Counted from the first letter of the stretch, positions 8,234-16,543 are shown. The stretch is DNA of 34,283 bases from Methanothermobacter sp049720995 (GCF_049720995.1 NZ_JBNASF010000017.1:1-34283); one strand, 5' to 3'. Translations and numbers: made by a program. Notes: a model not told the origin generated them from the sequence alone.

Positions 8234-9541
8234 TCAACCCCTGAAGTATGCTATGGATGTCTTCCTGTTAATTTCCCCTGCAATGTTATCCATCATCATT
8301 TCACGCACCCTTTCGGGTTCATCCGTCTGTCCCAGTGTCCAGCACATCTTTACGTAGGCAACCTCCGGCAGCATATCTGCGCAGGGTATGACGCCCGCCT
8401 GGAGGAGCCTCCTTCCTGTGCTGTAGACGTTCATGTTGACCCTTCCATTGAGGCACTGGGATGTCATGGCAACGGGGACCCCCATATCATGGGCCTCCCT
8501 GAGTACCGGTATCAGTGTGTCGGGGCAGTGTCCGAGGCCTGTGCCCTCCATGACCAGTCCCCTGTAGCCCCTCTCCAGGTGCCATTCTATGATATCAGGG
8601 GACATACCGGGGTAACTCTTTATGAGGGCAACCCTCTCCTCAACCCTTTCATGGAGTTCCAGTTCACCTGAACCCCTCTTCCTGTAATTATCATCAAGTA
8701 TTTTGATGTCCCCTGGTGTTACCTCTGCAAGGGGAAGGGCGTTTATGCTCCTGAAGGTGTCCCTCCTTGAGGTGTGCATCTTCCTCACCTTCACTCCCCT
8801 GTGGAGGTGGCAGCTGAGGTCATCCATGGTTGCATGCATGCAGACCGTGACCTCCGCTATATCAGAGGTGGCGGCCCTCACCGAGCACTGTATGTTGAGG
8901 CTTGCATCCGATGATGGTCTGTCTGAACTCCTCTGGGCGCCTGTGAGGACCACAGGGACTGGAGTCTGGAGCATGAAGCTGAGGGCGGCGGATGTGTAGT
9001 GCATGGTGTCGGTTCCATGTGCAACAACAACACCATCTACACCGGCATCTATCTCCCTGTAAACGGCCCTTGCGGTTTCAACCCAGTATTCGGGTTTCAT
9101 GTTCTCACTGAGGATGTTTAGGACAGCCTTACCCCTTATGTTTGCCATATCCAGAAGTTCGGGGTTTGCCCGGAGGAGGTCATCTGCGGTGAAGGCCGGG
9201 TGCACTGCACCTGTACGGTAGTCTATTATTGATGCAACGGTACCGCCCGTTGATATTATGGATACATCTGGTAGGCCGGGGTCCTCACTCACATCAACCG
9301 GGGGGAGCTCTATTTTTGGCTCTGAACCCCTCTCAATGAGCTCTATTTTTGCGTCGCTGATTTCAACTCCAATGTTGTATCCGTTTTTGAGTTTCAGGAC
9401 GATGCGCCTGTCATCTGCATCATCTGCACGGTCCAGCACCATACCCTCATAGGTCACATCGGGTTTCTCCACCCTAACGGTGTCACCCACCTCTATTGAG
9501 GCTGATTCAAGGAATTTCCTGGCTGATCCACGGTATGACAT
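8234..9541 (-). CDS. gatD: Glutamyl-tRNA(Gln) amidotransferase subunit D
   Basis: GatD is the asparaginase-like glutaminase of GatDE. An N-terminal beta-barrel (about 1-80) precedes two asparaginase-type lobes. The catalytic residues known for this family are present: T101 in STGGTVAS, T177 and D178 in AHGTDTM, and K254 in VKVRK. The length of 435 aa is typical. Its ATG overlaps the vorA stop by one base (TAATG), so it is translated as part of the upstream oxidoreductase operon unless an internal promoter inside vorA exists. Ammonia made here is channelled to GatE only when Glu-tRNA(Gln) is bound. Confidence 0.97.
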   Translation of the reverse strand: MSYRGSARKFLESASIEVGDTVRVEKPDVTYEGMVLDRADDADDRRIVLKLKNGYNIGVEISDAKIELIERGSEPKIELPPVDVSEDPGLPDVSIISTGGTVASIIDYRTGAVHPAFTADDLLRANPELLDMANIRGKAVLNILSENMKPEYWVETARAVYREIDAGVDGVVVAHGTDTMHYTSAALSFMLQTPVPVVLTGAQRSSDRPSSDASLNIQCSVRAATSDIAEVTVCMHATMDDLSCHLHRGVKVRKMHTSRRDTFRSINALPLAEVTPGDIKILDDNYRKRGSGELELHERVEERVALIKSYPGMSPDIIEWHLERGYRGLVMEGTGLGHCPDTLIPVLREAHDMGVPVAMTSQCLNGRVNMNVYSTGRRLLQAGVIPCADMLPEVAYVKMCWTLGQTDEPERVREMMMDNIAGEINRKTSIAYFRG

Positions 9542-10977
9542 TAAAATTCCCCCTCAAGGTTCTTCCTGGCCCAGTCTGCTCCTGCCTCGAGTATTTTAAG
9601 GTTGATATCTATTATCTTATCCTTACCAGAGAAGGTGAACCTTATGGCATCCCTGAAGGATTCCTCATCGAGGCCTGTGATTCCAAGGGCCATAATAACA
9701 CCCAGCATGGCGGTGTTGGCGGCCCTTCCGGTGCCGTGTTCCTTTGCTATTTCAAGGGCCGGCACACCTATGGCCCTCACATTCTTTGTACCCCTGAAAC
9801 CAGAGGTTGCGGTGTCATAGAGGATCATACCACCCTCCCTGACATCACCTGCAAATTCATCTATGGATGGCTGGTTGAAGGCCACTAGGATATCTGGCGT
9901 GTCAACTGCCGGTGAGCCCACCCTTTCACCTGATATGACAACTCCGCAGCTGGATGTACCGCCCCTCTGTTCGGGTCCATAGGCAGGGTACCATGATGTG
10001 TGTCTTCCCTCACTGCAGGCTGCCTGTGCCAGTGTCAGCCCCATGCTCAGGACTCCCTGACCACCGAAACCCGCGATCTTAACCCTCACCTCAGGGAATT
10101 CCGGGTCATCAACAGGGTCCGGCACAGAGTCCTCCCTTATCTGGAATATGCGGTCCAGGCTCTCCCTTGAGAAATCGCTCTCTGATCTTATGAGGGGTTC
10201 TGTCTCGGATGAGCGGTCCCTGAAGTTCTTCACGGGAAATTCCCTCTCCATTTCCTCCTTGAGGAACCTCTCAGCACCCTCGGCGTCCTGCCTGAGGTTT
10301 GTGGGGCATGGGGATAGCACCTCAACGAATGCATAGCCCTTACCATCCCTCTGGATTTCAAGGGCTCTTTTAACAGCCCTTTTAGCTTTCCTTATGCTCT
10401 TGGGGTCTGCAAGGGAGACCCTCTCTATGAAAACCGGGGCCTGGAGGTTGTCGAGGAGTTCACACATGTGGAGGGGATAACCTGCGTATCGTGGATCCCT
10501 GCCCCCTGGACAGGTAACTGTAACCTCACCTATGAGGGTTGTTGGTGCCATCTGACCTCCTGTCATACCGTATACGGTGTTGTTGACAAAGAAGACCGCC
10601 ATTTTCTCGCCACGGTTTGCGGCCTGTATGGTTTCATTGAGGCCGATGGAAGCGAGGTCCCCGTCGCCCTGGTAGAGTATGACCACGGCATCATCCTCTG
10701 CACGTGATATCCCTGTCCCCACTGCAGGGGCTCTCCCATGGGCCACCTGCACGTTTCCGCAGTCAAAGTAGTAGTATGCGAATACCGCACAGCCAACCGG
10801 GCTTATCATGACTGAACGCTCCTGTATACCCAGTTCATCAATGGCCTCGCCTATGAGCTTGTGGAGTATTCCATGGCCGCAGCCTGCACAGTAGTGTGTG
10901 GCTGTGGGGGCGCTTCCACCCTTCCTCTCGAATACATCGTGGAGTGAATCTGGTTTTCTGATCACCTTTTTAGTCAT
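9541..10977 (-). CDS. vorA: 2-oxoisovalerate:ferredoxin oxidoreductase, fused beta-gamma subunit
   Basis: The TPP-binding beta part (about 1-250) has CAGCGHG at 30-36, the TPP/Mg motif GDGDLASIG from 104 and NN at 132-133. A gamma domain (about 297-478) follows with IAGFGGQGVLSMG and EQRGGTSSC. Such a fusion is known for the Vor enzyme of Methanothermobacter. Vor reversibly interconverts branched-chain 2-oxoacids and acyl-CoA plus CO2 with ferredoxin. The start overlaps the vorB end by 8 bases. Substrate assignment (2-oxoisovalerate rather than 2-oxoglutarate) rests on gene order and the fusion, not on a residue I can point to. Confidence 0.87.
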   Translation of the reverse strand: MTKKVIRKPDSLHDVFERKGGSAPTATHYCAGCGHGILHKLIGEAIDELGIQERSVMISPVGCAVFAYYYFDCGNVQVAHGRAPAVGTGISRAEDDAVVILYQGDGDLASIGLNETIQAANRGEKMAVFFVNNTVYGMTGGQMAPTTLIGEVTVTCPGGRDPRYAGYPLHMCELLDNLQAPVFIERVSLADPKSIRKAKRAVKRALEIQRDGKGYAFVEVLSPCPTNLRQDAEGAERFLKEEMEREFPVKNFRDRSSETEPLIRSESDFSRESLDRIFQIREDSVPDPVDDPEFPEVRVKIAGFGGQGVLSMGLTLAQAACSEGRHTSWYPAYGPEQRGGTSSCGVVISGERVGSPAVDTPDILVAFNQPSIDEFAGDVREGGMILYDTATSGFRGTKNVRAIGVPALEIAKEHGTGRAANTAMLGVIMALGITGLDEESFRDAIRFTFSGKDKIIDINLKILEAGADWARKNLEGEF

Positions 10978-12028
10978 TGGATTCCCCCGCGAGTTCTCTG
11001 ATCTTCTTGAGGATGTCCCTCAGTTCTATGAGGTTTCCACCCATTCTGTTTACGAGTTCAACATCCCTGCAGCCGGAGGCCATCCTTATATCTTCCCTCA
11101 TCTGGCCACTGCTCATCTCAACCGATATGAAGGTGCAGCCACGCTCTGCAAGCTCCCCGATTATCCTGGAGGGGAAGGGGAAGAGTGTTATGGGCCTCAG
11201 AAGACCCACCTTTATACCATCTGCACGTGCTGTGTCAACCGCGCTCTTTGCGACCCTGCTGCTTATACCATACGCCACGAGTACAATGTCAGCGTCCTCA
11301 ACCATGTATTCCTCGTATCTCACCTCATTCTCCTCAACCGCTGCATACTTCTCCTGGAGGGAGAAGTTGAACTCCTCGAGTTCATCGAAGTCAAGGAATA
11401 TGGAGGTTACGAGGTTTTTCATGGTTTCCCTGCTGCCGCAGACGGCCCATGATGTGTCTGGCCTGTGCTCCACGGCCCTTTCAGGAAAACGAAGGGGCTC
11501 TGCCATCTGCCCCAGGACGGCATCTGCAAGTATTATAACAGGGTTCCTGTATCTGTCTGCCAGTTCAAAGGCCTCCATTGTGAGGTCGCACATCTCCTGT
11601 ACACTGTTGGGTGCAAGGACGATGTTTCTGTAGTTTCCATGTCCACCACCCTTCACAAGCTGGTTGTAGTCTGCCTGCTCCGGCCCGATGTTCCCGAGTC
11701 CAGGACCGGCCCTCATGACATCCACGATGACCGCAGGGAGCTCTGCGCCTGCAAGGAAGGATATTCCCTCCTGTTTCAGGCTTATACCCGGACCTGAGGA
11801 TGCTGTCATTACCCTGTGGCCGGCTGCGGCTGCACCGTACACCATGTTTATGGCTGCCTCTTCTGATTCCGCCTGCACAAACTTCCTCCCGACCATGGGG
11901 AAGTACCTTGAGGCCTCGTGGAGTATCTCGCTTGCGGGTGTTATGGGGTAGCCGAAGTAGCAGTCGCAGCCCGCATACATGGCCCCTATTATCACGGCGG
12001 TGTTACCCTTAACCATCTGTGTCGCCAT
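10970..12028 (-). CDS. vorB: 2-oxoisovalerate:ferredoxin oxidoreductase alpha subunit
   Basis: This is the pyrimidine-binding alpha subunit of the oxidoreductase. Visible marks are KGNTAVIIGAMYAGCD at the N-terminus, the FGYPITPASEI motif, and ESEEAAINMVYGAAAAG. These are typical of the PFOR family domains I and II. I chose the ATG at 12028 because GAGGTG lies five bases upstream; a GTG at 12034 is the alternative. The start lies inside the vorC gene (20-base overlap), showing tight translational coupling. Length is 352 aa. It works with VorA and the ferredoxin subunit VorC in one cytoplasmic complex. Confidence 0.88.
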   Translation of the reverse strand: MATQMVKGNTAVIIGAMYAGCDCYFGYPITPASEILHEASRYFPMVGRKFVQAESEEAAINMVYGAAAAGHRVMTASSGPGISLKQEGISFLAGAELPAVIVDVMRAGPGLGNIGPEQADYNQLVKGGGHGNYRNIVLAPNSVQEMCDLTMEAFELADRYRNPVIILADAVLGQMAEPLRFPERAVEHRPDTSWAVCGSRETMKNLVTSIFLDFDELEEFNFSLQEKYAAVEENEVRYEEYMVEDADIVLVAYGISSRVAKSAVDTARADGIKVGLLRPITLFPFPSRIIGELAERGCTFISVEMSSGQMREDIRMASGCRDVELVNRMGGNLIELRDILKKIRELAGESND

Positions 12029-12248
12029 CTTCACACCTCTCTATGTGGACCTCTATTGCGTTGATTTCGGGGCAGGTATAGTAGCAGTTCCCGCAGCCGT
12101 TGCATCCCTCGCCGCGGTACTCGACGTAGTGGTAGCCCCTCTCGTTGATCCTGCTGCTCATGTAAAGCACTTTTCTGGGGCATGCGATTATGCACCGCTC
12201 GCATGCCTTGCATTCGACCCTGTTTATTACCGGATAGGCCTTCTTCAT
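12009..12248 (-). CDS. vorC: Oxidoreductase ferredoxin subunit (2x[4Fe-4S])
   Basis: This 79-aa polyferredoxin-type delta subunit has two complete cluster motifs: C13, C16, C19, C23 (CKACERCIIACP) and C49, C52, C55, C59 (CNGCGNCYYTCP). It passes electrons between the TPP site of VorAB and the external ferredoxin. The ATG overlaps the stop of the acyl-CoA synthetase gene by four bases (ATGA type), and its own end overlaps vorB, so the four genes form one translation-coupled unit. Confidence 0.92.
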   Translation of the reverse strand: MKKAYPVINRVECKACERCIIACPRKVLYMSSRINERGYHYVEYRGEGCNGCGNCYYTCPEINAIEVHIERCEDGDTDG

Positions 12249-13924
12249 TGGTTTTCACCGTCTCCTTCAAGGTCATGCTGTCTGATCTCAACACGCCTTA
12301 TCTTACCGCTTATGGTCTTTGGCAGTTCATCAACAAATTCAACTATCCTGGGGTACTTGTAGGGTGCTGTCACCCTTTTCACGTGGTCCTGTATCTCCTT
12401 CTTCAGTTCCTCTGATGGTTCATATCCCCTTGCAAGCACCACGGTTGCCTTGACAACCTGTCCCCTTATTGGGTCGGGGTATCCTGTAACTGCACATTCA
12501 AGGACCGATGGGTGGGATATGATGGCGCTTTCAACCTCAAAGGGTCCTATACGGTAACCTGAACTCTTTATTATGTCGTCGGTTCTCCCGACAAACCACA
12601 TGTATCCATCCTCATCCATCCAGGCTGTGTCCCCTGTGTGGTAGTAACCGTCGTGCCATACCTCTGATGTCTTATCGGGGTTTCTGTAGTAGCCGTTGAA
12701 GAGCCCTATCGGTTTACCATCCTCTGTTTTAATAACTATCTCACCCTCTTCACCGACATCCACAGGTTCGCCGTTCCTGTCCACAAGTTCAACCAGGTAG
12801 CCCGGTGATGGTTTGCCCATTGAGCCCGGCTTTGGTTCCATCCAGGGGAAGTTTGCTATGCACACAACGCACTCTGTCTGGCCGAAGCCCTCCATGAGCT
12901 CCAGGCCTGTGTGTTCCCTGAACCTCTCAAAGACCTCAGGGTTGAGGGGTTCTCCTGCTGTTACCGCATATTCTATGCCTGAGAGGTCGTAGCGTGAGAG
13001 ATCCTCCTTTATGAGGAACCTGTATATGGTTGGGGGGGCGCAGAAGGTTGTTATATCATATTTTTCAAGCTTCTCAAGCATCCTTTCGGGGTCAAAGCGG
13101 TCGTAGTCGTAGACAAAGACGGCGCTTCCAGCTATCCACTGCCCGTAGATCTGCCCCCACATGGCCTTGGCCCAGCCTGTGTCTGCGACCGTGTAGTGGA
13201 GACCGTCCTCCCTGACGTTCTGCCAGTACTTTGCTGTTATTATATGGCCGAGGGGGTAGGTGTGGTCGTGTTCGATCATCTTGGGCATTCCTGTTGTACC
13301 TGATGAGAAGTACACAAGCAGTGTATCCTCTCCGCCAGGACGGTCTTCAGGGGCCTTGAAGTCTTCCTGGATGTTACTGAGTTCCTCCCTTAGGTTTATC
13401 CATCCTTCCCTTTCCATGTCACTGACGATGACCCTTTTAACGTCTGCCCCCATTTCATCAATGGCACTGTCAAATACATCAGGCACACCGTCCTCTGCTA
13501 TGCAGACAACCATCCTTATATCGGCTTCCCTTATACGGTAGATGATGTCCTTCTCCTTGAGCATGTGCGTGGCTGGTATTGCAATGGCGCCTATCTTGTG
13601 GAGTCCCAGGAGGGAGTACCAGAAGTCGTACCTTGCCTTGAGGGTCAGCATGACGGTGTCACCCTTCCCTATACCCTCCCTGGTGAAGAAAATGGCCGCC
13701 CTGTCTGAGAGTTCCCTGAGCTCACCGAAGGTTATCCTCCTTTCATCTCCACTGTCGTTGCACCAGACGATGGCTGTCTTGCCGGGTTCAATCTCTGCGT
13801 AGCGGTCAACAACGTCGTATGCAAAGTTGAAGTTTTCAGGTATCTTTATCTGGAAATTATCACGGAAATCCTCGTATGAGTCAAATTCAACACGGTTAAC
13901 GAATTCATGTATGAGAGCAGTCAT
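12245..13924 (-). CDS. AMP-forming acyl-CoA synthetase (medium/branched-chain type)
   Basis: The enzyme activates a carboxylic acid to acyl-CoA via an acyl-adenylate. The P-loop-like YFSSGTTGMPK is near residue 205-215, the GFGQTE motif near 345, the hinge region YYHTGD followed by GRTDDIIKSSGYRIGPFEVE, and the catalytic C-terminal Lys in ISGKIRR. Overall it resembles the ACSM/medium-chain group more than acetyl-CoA synthetase. The ATG at 13924 is preferred over the GTG at 13930 because GAGGTG precedes it. Position directly before vorCBA suggests that its products are branched-chain acyl-CoAs that Vor carboxylates. Acid specificity is an inference. Confidence 0.88.
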   Translation of the reverse strand: MTALIHEFVNRVEFDSYEDFRDNFQIKIPENFNFAYDVVDRYAEIEPGKTAIVWCNDSGDERRITFGELRELSDRAAIFFTREGIGKGDTVMLTLKARYDFWYSLLGLHKIGAIAIPATHMLKEKDIIYRIREADIRMVVCIAEDGVPDVFDSAIDEMGADVKRVIVSDMEREGWINLREELSNIQEDFKAPEDRPGGEDTLLVYFSSGTTGMPKMIEHDHTYPLGHIITAKYWQNVREDGLHYTVADTGWAKAMWGQIYGQWIAGSAVFVYDYDRFDPERMLEKLEKYDITTFCAPPTIYRFLIKEDLSRYDLSGIEYAVTAGEPLNPEVFERFREHTGLELMEGFGQTECVVCIANFPWMEPKPGSMGKPSPGYLVELVDRNGEPVDVGEEGEIVIKTEDGKPIGLFNGYYRNPDKTSEVWHDGYYHTGDTAWMDEDGYMWFVGRTDDIIKSSGYRIGPFEVESAIISHPSVLECAVTGYPDPIRGQVVKATVVLARGYEPSEELKKEIQDHVKRVTAPYKYPRIVEFVDELPKTISGKIRRVEIRQHDLEGDGENQ

Positions 13925-13934
13925 TGGCACACCT

Positions 13935-14483
13935 CTACATTATTATTGCAAGGAACCTGGCTCTTTTGCCATCAAGGGCCTCCATTGCATGTTCATATGA
14001 TGAATCGAAGAATATGGAGTCCCCCTCATTCAGTATTATCTCATTGTCATGTATGTAGAACCTTATGCGCCCCTCCAGGACGTAGTTGAATTCCTGGCCG
14101 GGGTGGCTGTTGGTCTTTGGTTTTTCGTCACGGGGCTCCACTGTAACTATGAATGGTTCGGCCTTCTTGTGTATGAACTTCTCTGCCAGGTTTTCGTAGC
14201 GGTACTGTTTTCTCCTCTCAACCTCCACCCCCTTACCCTTACGGGTGACGGTGAAGATGTGCATCCTTGTCTCCTCACCTGTGAGCAGAAGTCCCATGTC
14301 AACGCCCATCTTATGGGCTATCTCAAAGAGTATGCTTGCCGGGATGTCCTCCTCTCCGGTCTCATAGCGGCGGTAGGTTTCCACGTCAATGTTCAGGTAA
14401 CTGGCCATTTCATCTTCTGTGATTTCTGAGAGTTCCCTCAGTTCCCTTACACGGGAACCAATCTCCTTACTTTTCTCTTTCAT
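13935..14483 (-). CDS. XRE-family transcription regulator with C-terminal cupin domain
   Basis: The N-terminal helix-turn-helix (about 9-62) includes ITEDEMASYLNIDVETYRRYE. The C-terminal cupin_2 barrel (about 105-180) includes HPGQEFNYVLEGRIRFYI and EGDSIFFDSSYEHAM, with His residues in the usual metal/ligand positions. Such regulators often sense small acids and sit beside acyl-CoA ligase genes. The start has AGGTG at good spacing. It is the first gene of the minus-strand cluster that leads into the acyl-CoA synthetase and vor genes. A perfect palindrome 30 bases upstream may be its autoregulatory operator. Confidence 0.9.
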   Translation of the reverse strand: MKEKSKEIGSRVRELRELSEITEDEMASYLNIDVETYRRYETGEEDIPASILFEIAHKMGVDMGLLLTGEETRMHIFTVTRKGKGVEVERRKQYRYENLAEKFIHKKAEPFIVTVEPRDEKPKTNSHPGQEFNYVLEGRIRFYIHDNEIILNEGDSIFFDSSYEHAMEALDGKRARFLAIIM

Positions 14484-14512
14484 GGTTACACCTCATCAGT
14501 GCCAGAAAAAAA

Positions 14513-14527
14513 TAATAATGATTATTA
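14513..14527. promoter_or_regulatory. Candidate operator palindrome
   Basis: TAATAATGATTATTA is a perfect 7+1+7 inverted repeat. It lies 30 bases before the start of the XRE-cupin regulator gene. It covers the place where transcription should begin if the minus-strand TATA-like element at 14546-14553 is used, which is a typical repressor position. Binding by the neighbouring regulator is inference; AT-richness means chance occurrence is not excluded. Confidence 0.4.
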
Positions 14528-14544
14528 ATGATAAATGTCTTCTG

Positions 14545-14554
14545 CCTTAAATAC
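14545..14554. promoter_or_regulatory. Probable TATA element between divergent genes
   Basis: CCTTAAATAC on the plus strand reads GTATTTAAGG on the minus strand. Both readings resemble the archaeal TATA box. It is about 65 bases from the minus-strand regulator start and about 60 from the plus-strand kinase-family start, and could serve either. Only one such element is obvious between the two divergent genes. Confidence 0.4.
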
Positions 14555-14615
14555 ATTTCTCCTCCTTTAATGATTTAAGTTACACATAATAAATATATTG
14601 AAAGGAGGTCTTTTC

Positions 14616-15098
14616 ATGGAGATGAAGAAGGTCAGAATAGAGCCCAAGGAGGACCTGAACCTGATACTCGGGCAGAGCCACTTCATAAAGACCGTTGAGG
14701 ACATCTATGAGGCCGTGGTCAACACGGTTCCCCAGGCAAAATTTGGGGTGGCGTTTGCAGAGGCATCGGGAGACTGCCTTGTGAGGCATGCTGGAAATGA
14801 TGAGGAACTTGAGGAGCTTGCAGCAGAGACCATGCTTGAAATTGGAGCCGGACACTCGTTCATAGTGTTCCTCAGGGACGCATTCCCAATAAACGTACTG
14901 CAGCGGATAAAGGACGTCCCGGAGGTTGTTAACATTTACTGCGCCACCGCGAACCCTGTTGAGGTCATCATTGCCGAGACAGATCAGGGAAGGGGTATAC
15001 TGGGGGTCATAGATGGCAGCAGCCCTGATGGTATAGAGGACGAGGAGGCTATTGCAGAGAGAAAGAGATTCCTCCGCCTTATCGGATACAAGTTTTAG
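14616..15098 (+). CDS. Adenosine-specific kinase family protein (PF04008)
   Basis: The 160-aa protein matches the archaeal DUF355/adenosine-specific kinase family from start (MKKVRIEPKEDLNLILGQSHFI) to end (ERKRFLRLIGYKF), including FGVAFAEASG and DGSSPDGIE. A Pyrobaculum member has been linked to adenosine phosphorylation, but the physiological role is not settled. The ATG at 14616 follows GGAGGT at ideal spacing, so I prefer it to the in-frame ATG 18 bases upstream. The gene is divergent from the acyl-CoA synthetase/vor operon. Confidence 0.88.
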   Translation: MEMKKVRIEPKEDLNLILGQSHFIKTVEDIYEAVVNTVPQAKFGVAFAEASGDCLVRHAGNDEELEELAAETMLEIGAGHSFIVFLRDAFPINVLQRIKDVPEVVNIYCATANPVEVIIAETDQGRGILGVIDGSSPDGIEDEEAIAERKRFLRLIGYKF

Positions 15099-15166
15099 TG
15101 GACTCACAAGGAAGGGCCAAAAATATATTAAACAGTACGCCCAGTAATAATACGGGGGTTGTTTAA

Positions 15167-15493
15167 ATGTCAGATACAGTGGTTTTTGTTAAGGAGAGCG
15201 GAAACAAAAATAAGGGGGAAAATGTCCTGGAAATAAACCAGAACAGGGTCCGGATGAAGGAAAAACAGAAAGGTACACTCTCAATAACCTTTGAAAGTCC
15301 GGATAAGAGGGATATAGAAGCTGCAATGGCCTTTTTTGAATCAATGACCGACATGGAACCTCTCACAATGAATATCGCAGATACCGGTGAGGTTAAGGCC
15401 TACTTCAAGGGCACAGCACCCTTCAGTCAGACTGAAGAGGAGGGAATGACGGTTTACACCTACGGTGTGACCATCCAGGAACTGCAGGAGTAA
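15167..15493 (+). CDS. Conserved hypothetical protein, 108 aa
   Basis: I do not recognise a family. The protein is small, soluble and contains no Cys. A basic stretch (RVRMKEKQK) at about 27-35 is followed by a beta-rich second half with an acidic loop (SQTEEEGM). A TATA-like AAATATATTA at about 15121-15130 supports its own promoter, with GGGGG at 15153-15157 as a weak ribosome binding site. Codon use is like the neighbours. The stop is 75 bases from the convergent afpA stop. Confidence 0.6.
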   Translation: MSDTVVFVKESGNKNKGENVLEINQNRVRMKEKQKGTLSITFESPDKRDIEAAMAFFESMTDMEPLTMNIADTGEVKAYFKGTAPFSQTEEEGMTVYTYGVTIQELQE

Positions 15494-15506
15494 ATCCATT
15501 TTTTAA

Positions 15507-15618
15507 ATTTTTATTGATCCCTGGGGTTATGTCCTTTTCTCAGAGATTTCTTGTGGATCTTAGATTTTTATTGATCCTTGGGGTATGTCCATTTCTCAAA
15601 GATCTTGTAGATCCTGCT
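15507..15618. repeat. Relic 57-bp duplication of the afpA 3' end
   Basis: The block TTTTTATTGATCC begins at 15508 and again at 15565, and similarity continues for about 50 bases. The right copy is the coding end of afpA (IFEKWTYPKDQ, stop). The left copy, in the intergenic space, still reads KGHNPRDQ and a stop in the corresponding minus frame. It is a diverged tandem duplicate of the gene end. Confidence 0.8.
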
Positions 15619-16140
15619 GGGGTCACTGAAAACCTCTGTTTTATCCATCCTTGATATCCTCTTCACGTGTTCGACATCCTCCCTGGTTATTTTGAGTTCA
15701 AGTTTCTTACCGTTGGGAAGTGTCGTGATAACCTTCCCTTCGCTGTAATCCGATGGCATGATGTAGACAGGTACAGATGCCTTCTGGGCCATTATAACAG
15801 CATTTGTAACCAGGGTATCCCCTATCCTCAGGGATATCTTGGCTGTGCTGTTGGAGGTGCAGGGAGCCACAAGTATGAAGTCATACTTACCAAGCTGGAC
15901 CTGACCGGCAAGGAATGGGGAATTGGCATTTATCTCAACCCATTTCCTGTCAAAGCTTGTCTCGAGGTCCCTGTAGAGGCCATAGTACTTGACAACCTGG
16001 TCACCTGCCTTGGATATGAAGACGTCGATTTTGATACGGTCCCCATAGATCTTTTTAATATCCTTCATTATTTCGTAGGTTTCAGTCAGTTTCTCCCCGG
16101 CCCCGGTTATACACCAGGCAACAGTCAGTTTTTCAGTCAT
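15568..16140 (-). CDS. afpA: Archaeoflavoprotein AfpA-type flavoprotein
   Basis: The 190-aa protein belongs to the flavoprotein (HFCD) superfamily. It has AWCITGAGEKL near the N-terminus, ISKAGDQVVKYYGLY, the flavin-site motif LVAPCTSNSTAKI near 90-103, and PVYIMPSDYSEG. These match archaeoflavoprotein AfpA, an FMN protein proposed to accept electrons from ferredoxin or iron-sulfur flavoproteins in Archaeoglobus and methanogens. The related dihydromethanopterin reductase is a less likely alternative. The ATG at 16140 has no clear ribosome binding site. A copy of its 3' end is duplicated just downstream. Confidence 0.82.
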   Translation of the reverse strand: MTEKLTVAWCITGAGEKLTETYEIMKDIKKIYGDRIKIDVFISKAGDQVVKYYGLYRDLETSFDRKWVEINANSPFLAGQVQLGKYDFILVAPCTSNSTAKISLRIGDTLVTNAVIMAQKASVPVYIMPSDYSEGKVITTLPNGKKLELKITREDVEHVKRISRMDKTEVFSDPSRIYKIFEKWTYPKDQ

Positions 16141-16543
16141 GTGTCATAATATGTTGGAACTTATTAATCAAATTTGGGTTGAGGATGATACGATCGTGAA
16201 TGGTGTCCGGGATATGTTGAGGAGTTGTGATCTGGTTTAAGTCGGGTTTAAGGATGATATTATCGTGAATGGTATCGGAAAACTTCAGGGGGGATTTGAG
16301 GCTATCGGTGATTTCATGATCTGGCATCACAACCCGGGCAACCCTGAAGCGGATTCAGAGATCCTGAAGATGATGTCATGACCATCGAACTCTAAAAAAA
16401 TAAATTGGCGGAATCCTAAAATGGCTTGCTGGAAGAGGGTACCGGAATTATTTCTCAGTACCCCTGTGTGGTGTCCGGCTAAGATGATCTTCCTATAATC
16501 TGCACCACTTCAGAGCCGATGACACTCCCTTGCCATGCTTACC
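16141..16543. repeat. Intergenic region with ~69-bp imperfect direct repeat
   Basis: No gene is apparent. The block containing GATGATACGATCGTGAATGG (from 16184) recurs as GATGATATTATCGTGAATGG (from 16253), 69 bases apart, with flanking similarity from about 16150 to 16280. The repeat keeps a 65-codon minus frame open, but its composition and lack of a ribosome binding site argue against a protein. A T-run on the minus strand at about 16395-16404 is a plausible terminator for the downstream ABC transporter operon. Confidence 0.6.

Noticed and set aside
14580..15107. 175-codon minus-strand frame opposite the adenosine-specific kinase-family gene
   Set aside because: It is the antisense shadow of a recognisable protein and has Cys/Leu-rich nonsense composition.
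16133..16330. 65-codon minus-strand frame upstream of afpA
   Set aside because: It is kept open by the direct repeat, has no ribosome binding site and no protein-like conservation signal; its end overlaps the afpA start in another frame.
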